64,000 nucleotides of DNA from Amyelois transitella (lineage: Eukaryota; Arthropoda; Insecta; Lepidoptera; Pyralidae). The DNA lies in assembly GCF_032362555.1 (NCBI RefSeq), contig NC_083531.1, positions 4,030,001-4,094,000 on the forward strand. The letters are read 5' to 3'. A model generated the notes under the pieces. The model saw only the letters and a program-made list of their open reading frames with translations. It was not told the DNA's origin and searched no databases. The translations under genes were made by a program, and so were the position numbers. Shown one piece after another: positions 63,501-64,000 of the stretch; the first letter of the stretch is position 1, and each line of letters starts with the position of its first letter.

Positions 63501-64000
63501 ATTTTTAGGCAATTTGAAAATACATTCGCGCACACACAGCGGCGAGAAACCTTACGAATGCAATATATGTTTACGCAAATACAGCGAGAAAGGCTCTCTA
63601 AATAGGCACTTTAAAGTACATTCAGGCGAGAAACCTTACGAGTGTAACGTCTGTCAGCGCAGATTTAACCATAACAGTAATTTAATTATACATATAAGAA
63701 AACACACAGGCGAGAAACCGTACGAATGCAATATATGTCAACGGAGATTCAATCAGATCAGTAATCTGAGGACACATTTTAGGAAACATACGAATGAAAA
63801 TCCTTACCAATGTAACATGTGCCCAAGAAGGTTTAGTCAAAACGGAAATTTGGTAAAACATCTGAGGAAACACACGGGTGAGAAACCCTACGAATGCGGT
63901 GTGTGTTTGCGTAAGTTCAGCGAGAAAGGGTCTCTGAATAGGCATTCCAAGATACACACGGGTCAGAAACCTTACGAATGTAGTGTGTGTCAACGTAGAT
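60414..64000 (+). CDS. Gene D: ZAD-C2H2 zinc-finger protein, 5' part
   Basis: Exons: 60414-60512, 60960-61091, 61560-61692, 62888-62974, 63395 to beyond 64000. ZAD is in exons 1-2 (VCRMCLAT, FCYICYAQL), exons 3-4 encode a Ser/Thr-rich, acidic linker, and exon 5 a basic stretch and at least six complete Kruppel-type fingers joined by TGEKPYEC linkers, a seventh being cut by the window edge. There is no THAP domain. Frame and phases agree through exon 5. Fingers resemble those of gene E. Likely a DNA-binding nuclear factor. The donor of exon 2 (GAG|GTTGGT) is weak, lying beside an inserted LINE fragment. Confidence 0.85.
60960..61091 (+). CDS. Gene D exon 2: second half of ZAD
   Basis: LHADMRPIAFCYICYAQL; 44 codons. 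Confidence 0.8.
61560..61692 (+). CDS. Gene D exon 3: linker
   Basis: ITPKSVAMMDPLGTTSM...; acceptor TTACCAG, ends phase 1. Confidence 0.7.
62475..62705 (+). repeat. R-family repeat, tail lost
   Basis: Ends CCCGCAAGTGATATATG without TATG units; intron 3 of gene D. Confidence 0.75.
62888..62974 (+). CDS. Gene D exon 4: acidic Ser/Asp linker
   Basis: Contains DSSDTDDSSEK; between TTTCAG and GTAATA. Confidence 0.75.
63075..63340 (-). repeat. R-family repeat, full length
   Basis: 50 bp before exon D5. Confidence 0.85.
63395..64000 (+). CDS. Gene D exon 5: C2H2 finger array, runs off the edge
   Basis: Fingers start CNTCKQRF, CNICLRKY, CNVCQRRF, CNICQRRF, CNMCPRRF, CGVCLRKF and CSVCQRR (cut). 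Finger 2 and finger 6 are near repeats (SEKGSLNRH), a sign of internal duplication. Confidence 0.9.

Overview
The window looks like nuclear DNA of a moth or butterfly (Lepidoptera), AT-rich and packed with repeats. Most of it belongs to one cluster of zinc-finger regulator genes with many short exons in long repeat-filled introns. The assignment rests on the gene families (insect ZAD zinc fingers), helitron-like elements that insert between A and T, RTE-like LINE ends with (TATG)n tails, and tRNA-derived SINEs. No bacterial features, CRISPR arrays or rRNA genes were seen.

Layout. 1-1667: 3' end of an env-bearing LTR retroelement (env-like ORF, G-tract, 3' LTR). 4043-5066: gene E, a damaged ZAD exon followed by an intact five-finger C2H2 exon (+). 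7242-23449: gene A (-), 16 exons. 23981-29156: a complete 5.2-kb Ty3/gypsy-type element (-) with identical LTRs, inserted between the divergent starts of genes A and B. 30332-43749: gene B (+), 14 exons. 46043-59226: gene C (-), 14 exons, with a mariner element (46379-47700) in its last intron. 60414-64000: gene D (+), a ZAD-C2H2 gene cut by the right edge.

Genes A, B and C are paralogues. Each assembles, with phase preserved at every splice junction I checked, into a protein with an N-terminal THAP domain, then a ZAD domain, an acidic linker and 11 C2H2 fingers (about 742, 798 and 681 residues). Exon lengths of 74, 139 and 201 nt recur at equivalent places in all three. The likely role is DNA-binding nuclear factors: THAP and C2H2 domains usually bind DNA, and ZAD usually dimerises. 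No target can be read from the sequence. Genes are arranged as head-to-head pairs, A/B and C/D, which may share upstream regions.

The cluster is being reshaped by local duplication. Pieces of exons A5, A6, A15, B7, B12 and C13 are repeated beside the parent exon. A6 is present four times in a form that keeps frame, so it could lengthen the protein. The introns are filled by about 50 copies of a roughly 270-bp short repeat (here 'R') whose 3' end resembles that of the RTE-like LINE fragments present, plus tRNA SINEs ('T'), a second short repeat with two kinds of tail ('P'), helitron-like elements ('H') and several minisatellites. The minisatellites have unit lengths divisible by three and so create long meaningless ORFs. 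All exon calls come from reading splice sites, frame and paralogue alignment by eye; no transcript evidence was available.
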